Positions 11,500-23,600 of a stretch of DNA of 64,000 nt are shown here, in pieces (position 1 is the stretch's first letter; every line of letters starts with the position of its first letter). The notes below the pieces were generated by a model that did not search any database, had not been told where the DNA came from, and saw nothing but the letters and a program-made list of their open reading frames with translations. Made by a program: the position numbers and the translations under genes. The stretch is taken from the NCBI GenBank assembly GCA_035235625.1, contig CP141148.1, positions 29,265,057 through 29,329,056 on the forward strand, in the 5' to 3' direction. The DNA comes from Saururus chinensis (Eukaryota > Streptophyta > Magnoliopsida > Piperales > Saururaceae).

Positions 11500-11790
11500 C
11501 ATGCAGGATGATATGATGTGATGCATGATTGGATATGTATGTTAGAGATATATTTCATGCAGGTTGATATGATGCGATGCATGATGGGATATGTATGTTA
11601 GAGATACATTTCATGCAAGTTATTATGATGCGATGCATGATGGGATATGTATGTTAGAGATACATTTAATGCGGGTTGTTATGATGCGATGCATGATGAG
11701 ATATGTATGTTAGAGATACATTTTATGATGCGATTCATGATAGGATATGTATGTTAGAGATACATTTCATGCAGGTTGTTATGATGAGAA
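11500..11790 (+). repeat. About 57-bp tandem repeat
   Basis: Five copies of a unit with core GATGCGATGCATGATGGGAT followed by ATGTATGTTAGAGATACATTT are arranged head to tail. Copies differ by a few bases and one is shortened. The location inside a long LTR-like block fits the tandem repeats common in plant LTRs. Confidence 0.8.
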
Positions 11791-13639
11791 TGACACTATG
11801 TGGATTATACACTATGATGTAGGTTTAGGTGATGTGTATGTGTGATCAGAAAATGATGTACCTTGTCAATCTTTGATCTGAATGATTATATTGTTATGCT
11901 ATCGTATTTCCGATGATGATAGTTATATTGAAAACCATTGCTGAGTTTGTTAAACTCACCTCTCTTTCTTGTGTTTTTGTTTTGGGGCTGCGTGGTGCGA
12001 CACGCAGATGGACAGGATCTCCTCTCTGGGGAAAGATCGGAGATGACTTGGAGGTGACCGTGGAGACTCTTATGTGACTTATTTTCCTTGGTTTATGCTT
12101 TATGTTTAGAACCTTTGTGTAGGGTTCTCTGTTGGATTTTTATGCTACTTTATACAGTTGTGTTGCTTAAGACCTTTTTTGAGCCAGCGTGGGCTATGGT
12201 TGACTAAGCATGTGGGTTTTGAGACTAGTTGTTTACTTTGTGTTAAGCAACTCTCTTTCCTTTCTACTTATTTACTCTTGCTCAAAGGAATGTGCGTACT
12301 CCGTAATTCTGTTAAGTTGCCCGTGGTTAGGGTTAAGTCTTCCGCTAAACTGTTTCTGAATTTTTCCTTCGTCGCCCCCGCGCGCTTGACCGGCCCCTGG
12401 ACCGGGTTCGGCTCGGGTCGGGCATCGCCGGGGCATGACAAAGAGAGTTAGAGGTAATTAGTGATTTTTGTAATAAATTATAGATGGTTTCAAAGGTTGA
12501 AACCTCCATATTTGAGTAGAGCTCGAAGAAACGAGAGTAATGAATCAAAAAATGGGCGAAACGGAGGTCGGGACTAGAAGTTATGACCTTTGAGAATCGA
12601 AGAAAATAGGCAGGACCCACTTAAAAAGAGCATGATTTATTTCTTTAAGTGGATTAGTATTAAAGGTCTCGTTGATACTAGTCCAATGGTACCTAGAACG
12701 CTTGAATCTGAATCCGGGGTAGGGAGATATGCGCGTTTGAAGATTTGGATTTTTTATAAAAAAATAATAATAAAAGAAAAATTGTGTGCGGCTGGTGCGC
12801 CGCAGTGCGGGATGGTGCACCGCAGTGTGGGGTGCTTGCCCCCTGGGAATCGCGGGTGATGCGGATTTGCGGGTGTGAACCGCACCACGGGCGGTTTCGG
12901 CGGCTCGGGGCCTATTTATATCCCATTTGTGCACTTTTTGAATTTGTTCTTCTTTTTCTCTATTTCTGATCGTTCTGAGTCCGATGAAGGCTGTTCAAGA
13001 TCCGTTTCCTACTAAATTGAGTGTGCTCTACACGATGGAAGGGCCCTTTCTTCGAGTTGGAGTCCATATAAGGAGGAAACATCCCAAGACAAGGAGAGGT
13101 TCTACTCGTTATCTTCGAGCATCGACCAACTTCGTTTTCTCTATTTCTGGCCATCGTAACTTCGATTTAGTTTATTCAAGAGGTGTTCTTGACTAAATCA
13201 AATGTGTTCTACGCGATGGAGGGTTCCATTTTCTGAGTTGGCGATCGTATGAGGAGGAAATAGCCCGAGACTAGGTGAGGCTCTGCCTATCATCCTCGAA
13301 CACCAGAGCAAGAAAAAGAGACCCAGAGCAAGACAGGGTTCTGTCCGTAGTTACTGAGCCTCAACAAGAGAAACAATCTAGAGTAGGGGAGGTTCTGTCC
13401 ACCGCTCATGGGCGTAGAAAATGAGAAGAGTCTCCGGTAAGGAGAACGTTCATACGTAGTCTTTCAATGCAAGACGAGGGACATATAAAGGCTAGAGGAA
13501 GCTCCTCCTACTACCTCCGGATCTGAAGGGGAGGACGCCCAGAAGGAGCGAGCAACTCCGAATACCGATACCTTGACGAACATGATGGGTGTAAGCATTT
13601 CTGATCTCCCGTTTTAATTATAGAACGACATGTGGTAGT

Positions 13640-13890
13640 TATGATGTGTGCTATGCTACGATCCATATGCTTGCTATGCCTATATGTCATGATGTGTACT
13701 TATATGCCATGATGTGTACTTTATATGCCATGATGTACACTTATATGCTATGATGTGTGTGGTCTTGCTCTAGGGTAGAGCGAGACGTGTAATATGTGTT
13801 TTTGGTCTCGGCTTAGTGATAGAGCGAGACGTGTATATGTGGTTATGATCCTGCTCCGTGGTACACGAGATGTACGATTTCGTTGATTTA
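13640..13890 (+). repeat. Short tandem repeats in LTR-like block
   Basis: Four copies of TATATGCCATGATGTGTACT-like units (about 13670-13760) are followed by two copies of a longer unit containing GATAGAGCGAGACGTGTA (about 13765-13875). Confidence 0.65.
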
Positions 13891-14326
13891 TTAACTTCCA
13901 TTTTACTCTGATAAATTACGAGTTTCAGTATGATTTCGATTCAATTTCAATATACGTATTTCAACGTATATGATTTTGTGATGCTTGTTGTATGTAGTAG
14001 CCATTAGGCAGAACTACGTTTGGATCCGATCGTGTTGGAATAATATTCAATACATATGTAGGCAATCGACAATAAGACAACGTTGGCCTAATCCAAATCA
14101 ATTATAAATATATGTTTTAATTTTATTTTACACACGACAAGCTATGAAGCTTCATTGTGTGTATATATCTGTTACAACCTAAGTCTATGAATGAGGAAGC
14201 CTTTAAGCTCCGTAGTACATAGACGATTGTTGTACATCTCGCACATAGACGATGATTCCTGCCTTATGAAAAAAATAAAATTTTCTATTAATGATTTTGT
14301 GGGCCCGGCTTGGGTCGGGTCATTAC

Positions 14327-14580
14327 AGAGAGAGAGGAGAGAGGGAGATGGAGGAGAGAGGGTAGAGAGAGGGAGATGGAGGAGAGAGGGTAGAGAGAGA
14401 GGGAGGAGAGAGAGGGGGGAGAGAGATGGAGGAGAGAGGGTAGAGAGAGAGAGGGAGAGGAGAGAGAGAAGGAGAGAAGGAGAGGGAGGAGGGAGCGGAG
14501 AGAGGGTAGAGAGAGAGGGAGAGGAGAGGGAGAGATGGAGGAGAGAGGGAGAGGAAGGAGAGAGTAGAGGGTGGTAGAGA
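14327..14580. repeat. GA-rich polypurine tract in second CACTA element
   Basis: About 250 bases of GAGAGAGG/GGAGATGGAGG units lie on the plus strand, with several near-identical 30-40 base repeats (GGAGATGGAGGAGAGAGGGT recurs three times). Confidence 0.85.
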
Positions 14581-14889
14581 AAGTAATAGTATTTGCGACA
14601 CTTATGGATAACCGTCACAAATAATATAGTTTTTGGGACGCTTATTTATAAGCATCGCAAATGAAAACAATTGGTGACGTTTTGAAAAATGCTGCAAATA
14701 TTGAAATATTTGCTACGCTTTTATAAGTGTCGCCAAAAGATTGATTTTTGTGTCTCAAATGATATTCATTTGCAATGCTTCTAAGAGTCATTAAAAAAAA
14801 GGCGTGTGCGTCGTGCAAAAATTGCCCGTAGGCGGTGAAATTTTCACCCCTCAAAGGCGATATATAATCGCTTGCGTAAGTGTTTTTAA

Positions 14890-15645
14890 CTAAATCCCTC
14901 CCCCTCCTCTCCTCCCCCCGCTGACGCCTGCCCTCTGCCGCCGTCAGCTCCCCACTCCACCCCTCGCCGCCCATGCGTCCAGCTGCCCTCCGCCACCCGT
15001 CTGACCCACCTACCCCTGCCAGCCTTCCGCCCGCCGCCCATTCGTCACATTATGCCCCCGCCAGTCGCCTATGCACCCCCAGCAACCACTTGTCGCCCAT
15101 GCACACCCCCTGCTGCCTCTCGCCTCCTTGTGCCCCTTAGCCACCCTCCACCACCCGCGTCCACCCCTGGTCACCCCCCATCCGCCCCCGACCCTCTCTC
15201 CTCAGTGATCACATCCCAGCCGCCCTCCCACTCCCCCTCTCCCCCGAATCCGCCCTTTGCCCCCTACTTCCCCTTCTCTGTTTCAGAGGAGAGTAAGGAG
15301 GGGGCAGACCCGAGGAGAGAGAGGGGTGACCTGCCACCCCCTCCCTCCCTCTCTCCATCCCTCCCGCCTCCTCAACTTCTTCCCCCCTGCTCCCCACCTC
15401 CTTGCCCTCAACAGAGGAGGGGGAGGGAGGGAGAAGGGGGACCCGGGGAGAGGGGGGGTTTGGATTCTAGCTCCCAGCCGGAATCCGGCCACCCACCCCA
15501 CCTCCTCCCACTCCCCGGGTCCCCCTCGTCTCCCCGGTCACCCCCCCTCCCTCTGTGCCCCAACCTCCTATGGGCGTCGGATTTGTCACTTTTGCTAGAT
15601 TTCGGTGCCGCTCAAATCATCCCGCCTACCGCGGGATTTTTTTAA
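14890..15645. other. GC-rich core of second CACTA element
   Basis: This is a C-rich stretch of about 750 bases (CCGCCC, CACCCCC, CTCCCC units) containing one purine-rich inversion at 15290-15460. Open frames exist on both strands (for instance 15052-15645 plus) but encode low-complexity Pro/Ser/Arg protein without any domain. Position and composition match 3095-3775 of the first element. Confidence 0.7.
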
Positions 15646-16141
15646 AAAATTTTTTGGAGTTTTTAGCGACATATATAAAAGCATTGTTAATGGATTTTAA
15701 AAAAAAATTATGAAGTATTAGCGACTCTTCATAAAGCGTCGCTAATACACAATTTTTTTTACACATGTTTTTCCATTAACGATGCTTTAAAAACTATTTT
15801 TTATTATTTTTTTGAATTTTTTATTAGCAACGCATAAAAAAACGTCGCTAATAATCAATTATTAGCAACAGATATATCTATGCGTCACTAATAAGCTGCT
15901 ATTTATTTTTTTAAAATAATTTTTTATATTAGTGATGTTTAGTAAAGCGTTGCTAATAATCAATTATTAGTGATGCTTAATCATTAAGTGTCGCTAATAC
16001 AAAAATAATTAGTGACACATTGATAAATGTCGCTAATGTTGCACTATTAGTGACGCTTTGCTTAAGCGTCATTAATGAGCAATAGTGACTCGTATTTTAG
16101 CAATGCTTACAAAGCGTCGCTAATAGTCTTTTTTGTTGTAG

Positions 16142-18960
16142 TGAGTATTGTTGACTCCTTTTGTTGGGGTGAGGCCAATAGGTTGAGATTTAGAGGGAGT
16201 ATTTAGTTTTATTATTCTGATTCATGTAACGAAGTTGTACGGATTTTCACTAGATATTGCGTCTATATGTATGAAGGGCTGCTGAGCTGGAGCATTGCAA
16301 AAGAGTTTGTGGTAATAGAGCTTAGATTGGAACCCTTGCAAACTTGAATATTTTTAGTTACTTAGTCCTTATGTATAACGGTGTGCACAAAGATGAGAGA
16401 AGGCTTATGGTTGCAGGCACAGTCAAGCATCATCACGAAGAAAAACATATAGTGGAAGCTTTGTCCCCATGACATCTACCATGTAGGTAATTGATAGGAA
16501 CAACTATTATCGTCAACCCCAATTGCAAGCTTCATGGAATGTGTGAGCATTTGTTTGAAACTGACAATAAGATAAGGGGTTGTTTGTGTATTGAGTTTCA
16601 ATAAGATTCTATTGATTCCTCTTCAATTCCAGTTCGAATTATCAGAATTATGTTTGTGTGTAAAAGGTGGGCGGAATCACTGAATTACCTCATGTGGTGA
16701 TTTGATTGATTCAATTTCCTAGCCCCTATTTCAAAAATTATAGATTTTGTTATTTATTAATAGTTATCTCTCATATTGATTTAAGTCATGAGAAACATGC
16801 TATAATAGGCAATGCCTACTTGAAAAGTTTAAAATTACATATCCTTGTAGGATCTTGTTTGATAGAACTCGAATCTAGGAGCGTAATAATGCAAAAAATG
16901 TGCATATATGAGCTCAAAAGAGATAGTCGTATTAGTTTAAGTTTTAAAAATAAATTTTATGCAATATTCAAATTTATTCACAAAAATTTTATTATTAACC
17001 GTAATTTACATTTGGCAGTGAATTTTTAAAATTAATTTTAAAAAATTCTATTTTTATTTCTAAAAAAGTCAACACCCAAACTGCTCCTTAAATGGTGTGT
17101 AAACGACACTTTACAGGAAATAGATCAAACCAAATACCAGAATTAACCAGCTGGTCCAATCTTGCAATGGATGTGTTTGTTGCTGTGGTGAACGCGTTTA
17201 ATTTGCATGCATTAAAAGGCTGTCGAATAGTGATAAGAATAAAGTGGTCTCAAATGTGTTGCTCTAGCCACTCCTTCCAACATCCAAATTTTATCGTCAT
17301 GATCTTAGGTTATGTATGGTTTTGGGATATTGGAGTATACTAAAGTGTAAGAGCGGATTAGACAATGGTGGGGTATAATGGGATTATGAGTGTATTGATA
17401 AGTTGTAGTTCTTTGTCTTTCCTTTTCCTTCTACCAAAAAAGATATTCCACAATATGGAAAGAACAAACACCAGAAGCCTTATCATTGAGCCAATATACA
17501 CCTGAGAATGGAACCAACGGGATTGCAAGAATCCCATTTTCCATTGACAGTAATACATTATTTTTCTTTTTGGAGAGAACGAAATCCTATCTATCAAGCA
17601 AAGGAGCATGCAACACACAAGAGTAGAATCAGCTACGAAAGCCAATAGATGGACTTATACTTTTAGATACGAAAATGTAGTCATTTAGAAATTGGTAAAT
17701 GGGGAGATTACCCATTCAAAGCACTACACTCTACAGCTCAACATGTTTAGTCCACTGTTTTAGTCGGCTTATGGCACCTGATCCATGCCAAGCCCACAAC
17801 TGTGCATGTTTACCTAATTCCGCCCCAGTGCGCTATCCCATTGTTAGCCCCTTCGCCCTTTTCATATATGGGGCCGGGCAGCCGTTTAATCTTAGAGAGC
17901 TGACAACCAAGACAAGTGCATTGTTGGGCAAGTGTACAAGTTGGGCTATTGGTGAATAAGTTAGCGAAAATACTCCTCGGCGTGGCAGGCTAGGTGTCCC
18001 AACATAGGGCTGAAGTCTAATAGATTGCATTCAAACATGCTGGTTGGAGTCCTATTACGGGTAGGAAACAAGAGACCTACACTCCTAGATAAAGAAAAAC
18101 AGTGTTCCGTCTTATTAGTGTGATTCATGTAACTAGGTTGTACTATATTTGTACCAAGTATTGGGTCTATATATGAAGAGTTGCTGAATTGCTGGACATT
18201 GTATTGTTGCATTGAGTTTGTGGTAATAAAGCTTAGGTTAGAGCCCTTGCTAACTTGAATATTGTTAGTTACTTGGTTCTTTATGGATAATGGTGTGCAC
18301 AAAGATGAGATATGGCTGGTGGTTGTAGGCAGAGGCAGGCATCAAGTAGAAACACGTAGCGTAAAGTTTGTCTCCATGACACCCACCGTGTAGGTAATTG
18401 ACGGGAACACCCAACTATTATCATCAACCCCGTTTGCAAGCTTCATGGAATGTGTGAGATTTTGTTTGAAACGGGCAACAAGACACTTAAATGGTGTGTG
18501 AACGATACTTTGCATGAAATAGATCACACCGCATACCAGAATTAACCATCCGGCCCAATCTTTCTCATGCAAACCTCACGTACGTTCAATTAATGCCTCA
18601 AGCTTGCAATGAACGTATTTTTTGCTTGCATAGAATATGTGGTGAACGCGTTTATGCAATAAAAGGTTGTCGGATAGTGACAAGCATAGGTGGTCTCTGT
18701 TGCACAGCATAGGTGGTCTCTGCTGCACTAGCCTCTCCTACCAACATCCAAATTTTATTGTCATGGTCTTAGGTTGTGTATGGTCTTGGGATATTGGAGT
18801 ATACTAAAGAAAAGTGTAATAGCGGATTAGACAGTGGTGTGGTATAATGGTATTGAGTGTATTGATCAGTAAAGGAGCCTCTTACTTGTTTAAAACCCAA
18901 TTTGGTCGGCCAGGTTGTCTGGTATATCAAGGGGCAGTTAGAATGGAAGTCCTTACCCTA
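16142..18960 (+). repeat. Non-coding duplicated repeat block, copy 1
   Basis: The block has an internal A-B-C-D-E-A'-B'-C' structure: about 1 kb at 16200-17400 is repeated, diverged, at 18110-18960, around a middle part at 17400-18060. Shared landmarks are GATTCATGTAAC.AAGTTGTAC, GGGTCTATAT, TTTGTGGTAATA.AGCTTA, CTGTCG.ATAGTGA and GATATTGGAGTATACTAAA. The same order recurs at 57259-60040, and a shorter version lies at 51966-53790. An AGAGGGAGT purine tract before the first unit and the direct-repeat layout suggest a small non-autonomous LTR element. No gag or pol is visible and LTR ends were not defined. Short frames here are not convincing genes. Confidence 0.7.
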
Positions 18961-19019
18961 ACTGTTTCTTTGGATTAATTACGAGGTTATTCTAACAGTA
19001 TCGGATTCATTACAAGGAG

Positions 19020-19667
19020 TTAAGTTCCCGACGGAGCTCTCTGCCCTTCTCCTTACGCACTTTGCACTGATTGATCAACACAAATAAGGGATCCGGAAAA
19101 GTTCTTACACCTCTTAAGTGGCATCCTTCATAGCCTTTCATGAGGCCCTATTGATTTTGAGCATATACTTTTAAGAAGTTTCCCCTTTGAAGGAGAATCA
19201 TGCAAAATGGAAATAGAGCAGGACAAGGAAGGTGGTAGGAGCTCCATTATAATTTATATTTTTATTACTGATCATTGCAAATTGATATGCAAAAAGTGAT
19301 AAACATATGAAGGATCATATGGCCATTTTATAAGTTTACTAATATGGTATGCTGAATTTTTTGTTAAGTATTTCAGCAGTTGAAGGATAAAATGGCCACA
19401 ATTGATCCTTCAAACTTAATTCTACGATACATGCTCAGAAAATTACTCGTCATCAGTCAACTCAGATTTGCTTCATATTTTGAGTAATTTGACGGAGGAT
19501 ACGGCTAGTCAGATCCTTTTGAAGATGCATAAATTAGAATCTAGATTCGAGCCAGTGTAGTACTTGCGGGATCAATTATTTAGAAGTTAGAAAAGCCAGA
19601 TGTGTCCAACAGCTTCTCGCAATAATATATCAGCACATAAAGGTTTAATGAGTTGCCACAAAGTTCT
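19020..19667 (+). pseudogene. RDR2-like RNA-dependent RNA polymerase pseudogene, copy 1, 5' part
   Basis: From about 19410 the plus strand carries LNSTIHAQKI and, after a frame change, LLHILSNLTEDTASQILLK, then (with stops) NISAHKGLMSCHKVL up to 19667. This follows the plant RDR2 segment that reads LNALVHAQKIS, a Leu-rich helix and NIMSCQRAYVTPSKIY in Arabidopsis. RDR2 copies Pol IV transcripts into double-stranded RNA for 24-nt siRNA production. The copy is broken by frameshift and stop codons, and a retrotransposon inserted at 19668 splits it. 19020-19400 matches 60590-60800 and 61440-61600 and is probably upstream or intronic sequence. Confidence 0.7.
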
Positions 19668-20618
19668 TGATGCAGGATAACTAATAAAACCCTAATTGAG
19701 ATCCACAACTAATTGAGCAAATACTGAAAATATAAATTCTAAGCCAATTAGAGTAGGATGAGATAAAGCATTTAATCAGCAAGTGATAATATCAGTAAAT
19801 TGTAGGCACAATCTCTATAGAGCTAGACACATTAATAGCACAGGTTTGAGAAATTAAGAAATTTTCAGTAGGTTAGGCAGTAACAACTGGGGTATAAAAA
19901 TAAATTATAGGTTGTAATTTGAAAAGTAAACACTTAATGGGCCTACTAGGCTTAAAATAAATATAAATCCACCACTACCCACACTTACAATTAAAGTTAG
20001 GCTTGATCCTAGTGAAGAAGACTAAATAATTACCAACAAATAAGTGGGCCAACTTATCTTATTATGATGGGGATAGGAAACCAATAAATTGGGATGAGAA
20101 ATTAGAATCCAGGAACTCCTGCATCAAAGCTCTATTTGTCCAGATTAGGTCTTCTCCTTCAGTCATCAAATTGTTGACAGCAAATTGTCTTCAACAACAA
20201 TCAAATCCCACCATATTCAACACTAGTGGCCTGGAATTAGCACTAGGATGTGGTTGGAATTAGCACCAACGAGGCACAAAAGATGATCACAGTTTTTCCA
20301 AAGAATTGTAGGTATCCATTGATGAAAGCATAAGTCATTAAATAGGCATACATAAAGTCTTAAATAAGAAACTTAGAATCAATGGAAAGGCCCCTAAATC
20401 AAGAAGTAGCATAAGACTAGAAGATTCCTAAAATAAGAAACTCCTAAAACTAGAAGATTCCTAAAACAAAATTACCTAATAAAGGATATCTAAAACAAGA
20501 AATTACTTAATACAAATACTCTAAATAAAGACCCAAATAAAATGCTAAAAACTACTTGAAAGCATGTGTTTTCTTTTGGCGGCATGCATAGACTTGCATA
20601 GGTTTGGTGTCTGTACCA
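19668..20618 (-). repeat. 3' LTR of the chromovirus-type element
   Basis: This LTR is 951 bp and begins TGATGCAGGATAAC on the plus strand and ends CTGTACCA. It is colinear with 25070-27422 minus the nested insertion. A partial third copy lies at 61871-62298. Confidence 0.88.
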
Positions 20619-23600
20619 ACTCTCCTGGGGTGGGAAGAACTCGACCCCGTCGAGTTAAGCTTAGGAACACTATGATAAAGCTCCAGAGCATCAGGGTCAA
20701 GCATTTCCAACTCTTCGCGTGTAATCCAAGTGCTATCAATCTCTAGTCGCCCTCGCCAATGAACAAGATACCGGTGAACACCTCCATCCCTAGTATAAAT
20801 TATTTGATCATCTAAAATAGCAAGGTAGTGGGCAAGTGGGCAAGTATAGGGACAGGGGACATGTTCTTTTCGTGCAAGTGGGCATGGTAGTGGTATAGGA
20901 TTAGGTGTAAGGTCAGGTATAGGGACAGGGGACAACTCGTCAAAAGGGTCATCAGGAATCAAAGTAGGACCATGGTAAGCAACCAAATTTTCAATATTAA
21001 AAATTGGAGAAATGCCAAAATCAGAAGGTAAATCAATAACATATGCATTAGATCCAATACATTTTAACACTTTGATGGTCTAGCACTATGAGATTGTAAT
21101 TTCCACACGACACCAGAAGGAAACCGTTCGGGCTGGATCCAAATCATGACATAGTCACCTACATTGAACTCTTTATAGCACCTACGAGAATTAGCATGAA
21201 GTTTATATCGTTCATTACTTGCTTCAATTTGGTTACGAATCTCATGATGCAAATCTTTGACATGATGAGCAAATGCTTCAGCAGACTCAGAAATGTGTGC
21301 ATGCGGTGCAATGGTTTTATCATGGCCAAAGTGTTCTAAAAGGCCACCTGCATGAACTTCCCACACTATAAAATCTTGCACTGAAGTTCGTGGGATACAT
21401 AGCTTATTTGTTTGGAAGAGGTACCCATCTTGAACATGGTAGCCATCATGTGCATGATTAGGGCCACTCTTAAGAGCGAGGTAAACCTCTCCAAAATCTG
21501 GACACACCTCATAACCTTCCTTAAGTCTCTCAAATCTGTGACCTTTACACTAATCATAGACAGTAAGAATGCTCTACGACTTAGTGCATCAGCAGCTTGG
21601 TTCTCAACTCGAGATCAATGTTTTAACACAAAAGTATATGCCTATAGGATTTTGACCCAATGAGCATGTCTGGAATTAAGCTTCTTTTGGGAGTTGAGGT
21701 AACGCAAAGCCTCATGATCAGAGTAGAGGACAAACTCATGTGGTAAAAGGTAATGTTGCCAGTAATGCAATGCTTGGACTACCGCATAGAACTCCTTGTC
21801 ATAGGTTGAGTGTTTTTGTTTAGCATCATTCAACTTCTCACTAAAGTATAATATGGGATGATGCTCTTGGCTCAAAACTCTGCCTATGCCTATTCCAGAT
21901 GCGTCACACTCTACCTCAAAGACCTTTGAAAAATATGGGAGACGCATAACTGGTGCTTTTGTCATTTTCTTCTTTATCTCTGCAAATGCTCTCGAAGCCG
22001 CGCTTGACCATCGAAACTCACATTTCTTCATGCAATCGGTGATTGGAGATGTGATTGTACTAAACCCTCTTATGAATCGACAGTAAAAAATAGCAAGCCC
22101 AAGGAAACTTTGAACATCATGAATACTCTTGGGCTCTGGCCAGTCAACTATCACCTAAAATTTCTGAGGGTCAGCAGACACTCTTTCTGAGGGTCAACAG
22201 ACACTCTTTCTGAGGAAACGATAAACCCTAAGAAGATAACTTTATCAATAAGAAATGAACACTTCTTAAGGTTTCCATATAAACTTTCCTTCCTCGGAAT
22301 AGTACATACATTTACGAGGTGGTCCAGGTGTTGCTCCTTGATCTTACTATAAATGAGGATGTCATCAAAGTATACAACAAGAAATATACCCATGAAGGGA
22401 TGAAGAACTTGTGTCATCACCCGCATAAAGGTGCTAGGAGCATTGGACAATCCAAATGGCATGACCATCTACTCGTACAACTCATCCTTCGTTTCAAAGG
22501 CAGTTTTCAATTCATCCCATGGGCGAATTCTAATTTGATGGTAACCACTTTTCAAGTCGATCTTGGAGAAGATTTTGGCACTAGCCATCATGTCAAGCAT
22601 ATCATCAAGCCAAGGGATGGGGAAACAGTAGTTTACTATGATCTTATTAATTGCACAACTGTCCACGCACATCCTCCATGATCCATCTTTTTTAGGTGTT
22701 AGGAGTGCGGGTACGGCACATGGACTCAAACTTTCCCTTATGAATCCTTTACGAAGAAAATCATCAACTTGCCTTTTCAACTCGGCATGTTCAGTAGGGT
22801 TCAATCGATAATGAGGCAAGCTTGGGAGTGTTGCCCCCAGGAAAAGGTCAATAGTGTATTGAATGTCACGCATGGGAGGTAACTGGTCTAGGAGATCCTC
22901 AAGGAATACATCATTAAATTCATTAAGAATATTAAGCACTTCTTCAAGTGTCTCTTTCTAAGTGTCTAGTGCAACTTCTCTAGCAACCAAGGCGAACATT
23001 ACAGAATCTTTGCTCACTTCTTTCTCAAACTCCTTGGGGCTTATAATGTGTAAGTCTTTATTCTTGGTTGCATCCCTATGATTGCTCTTGTCAGTAGGCT
23101 TAGGCTGTAGGGGTTTAACTTGATCTTTTGGCCCTTATAGATAAAGGAAACGGAGTTTGTACAACCATAGATCGTAACATCTAAGTCGAACAACCAAGGC
23201 CTACCCAAGATTATCTGCCCTACATCCATGGGGATCACATCACACCATATCTTGTCTGAATATGAAAGCAATTGAATAGGCACAAGACATTTATCTTTGA
23301 TAGGAATAGATGATGTGTCGACCCATGACACCTTGTACAGGTTAGGGTGAGGAACTAGGTGGAGACCTAAGCAGGAGATGGTTTTGGAGGAAACAACATT
23401 CATGCAACTCCCACTATCAATAATCACTTTGCAATCATTTTCCTTGCATTTGACATAAGTATGAAAGATTGCATTGCAACGTCAGTCATCATTAGCTCTA
23501 GGTTGAGTTAATGCACACCTAACTGTACCTATAGATGGAGTATCAAAATTAGTTTCAAGGTAAGGTGACAGGACATGTGAAGCCCTAATGCAACCTAGGT

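Larger units (their letters stand above)
10180..14326 (+). mobile_element. LTR-retrotransposon-derived block, broken, two LTR-like ends
   Basis: No pol or gag is recognisable. Two LTR-type 3' termini are visible: ...GGGTCGGGCATCGCCGGGGCATGACA at about 12415-12440 (reported here in pieces: GGGTCGGGC, then GGGGCATGACA) and GGGTCGGGTCATTACA ending at 14326. A TATA-like CCTATTTATATCCC near 12909 follows a GC-rich upstream region with CGCAGTGCGG repeats and precedes a leader with GATGGAAGG.CC repeats, as in LTR promoters. GA-rich CACTA sequence resumes exactly after 14326. The block is most simply a retrotransposon LTR or LTR pair, possibly of a Del/Tekay-like lineage, inserted in the CACTA-type region. 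It is fragmentary and undated. Confidence 0.5.
14327..16141 (+). mobile_element. CACTA-type right portion with intact right terminus
   Basis: It ends TTTTTTGTTGTAGTG at 16141, a canonical CACTA end. In order it holds a GA-rich tract (14327-14580), subterminal motifs (14590-14760), a GC-rich pyrimidine-biased core (14890-15640) and a right subterminal array (15660-16125). This is the same order as in the complete element at 1115-4285, so both belong to one family. Its left part is missing or lies at 6910-7380 beyond later insertions. No transposase is present. Confidence 0.85.

Noticed and set aside
14172-15645. Open frames over the GA tract and GC-rich core of the second CACTA element
   Set aside because: Same composition effect as in the first element.
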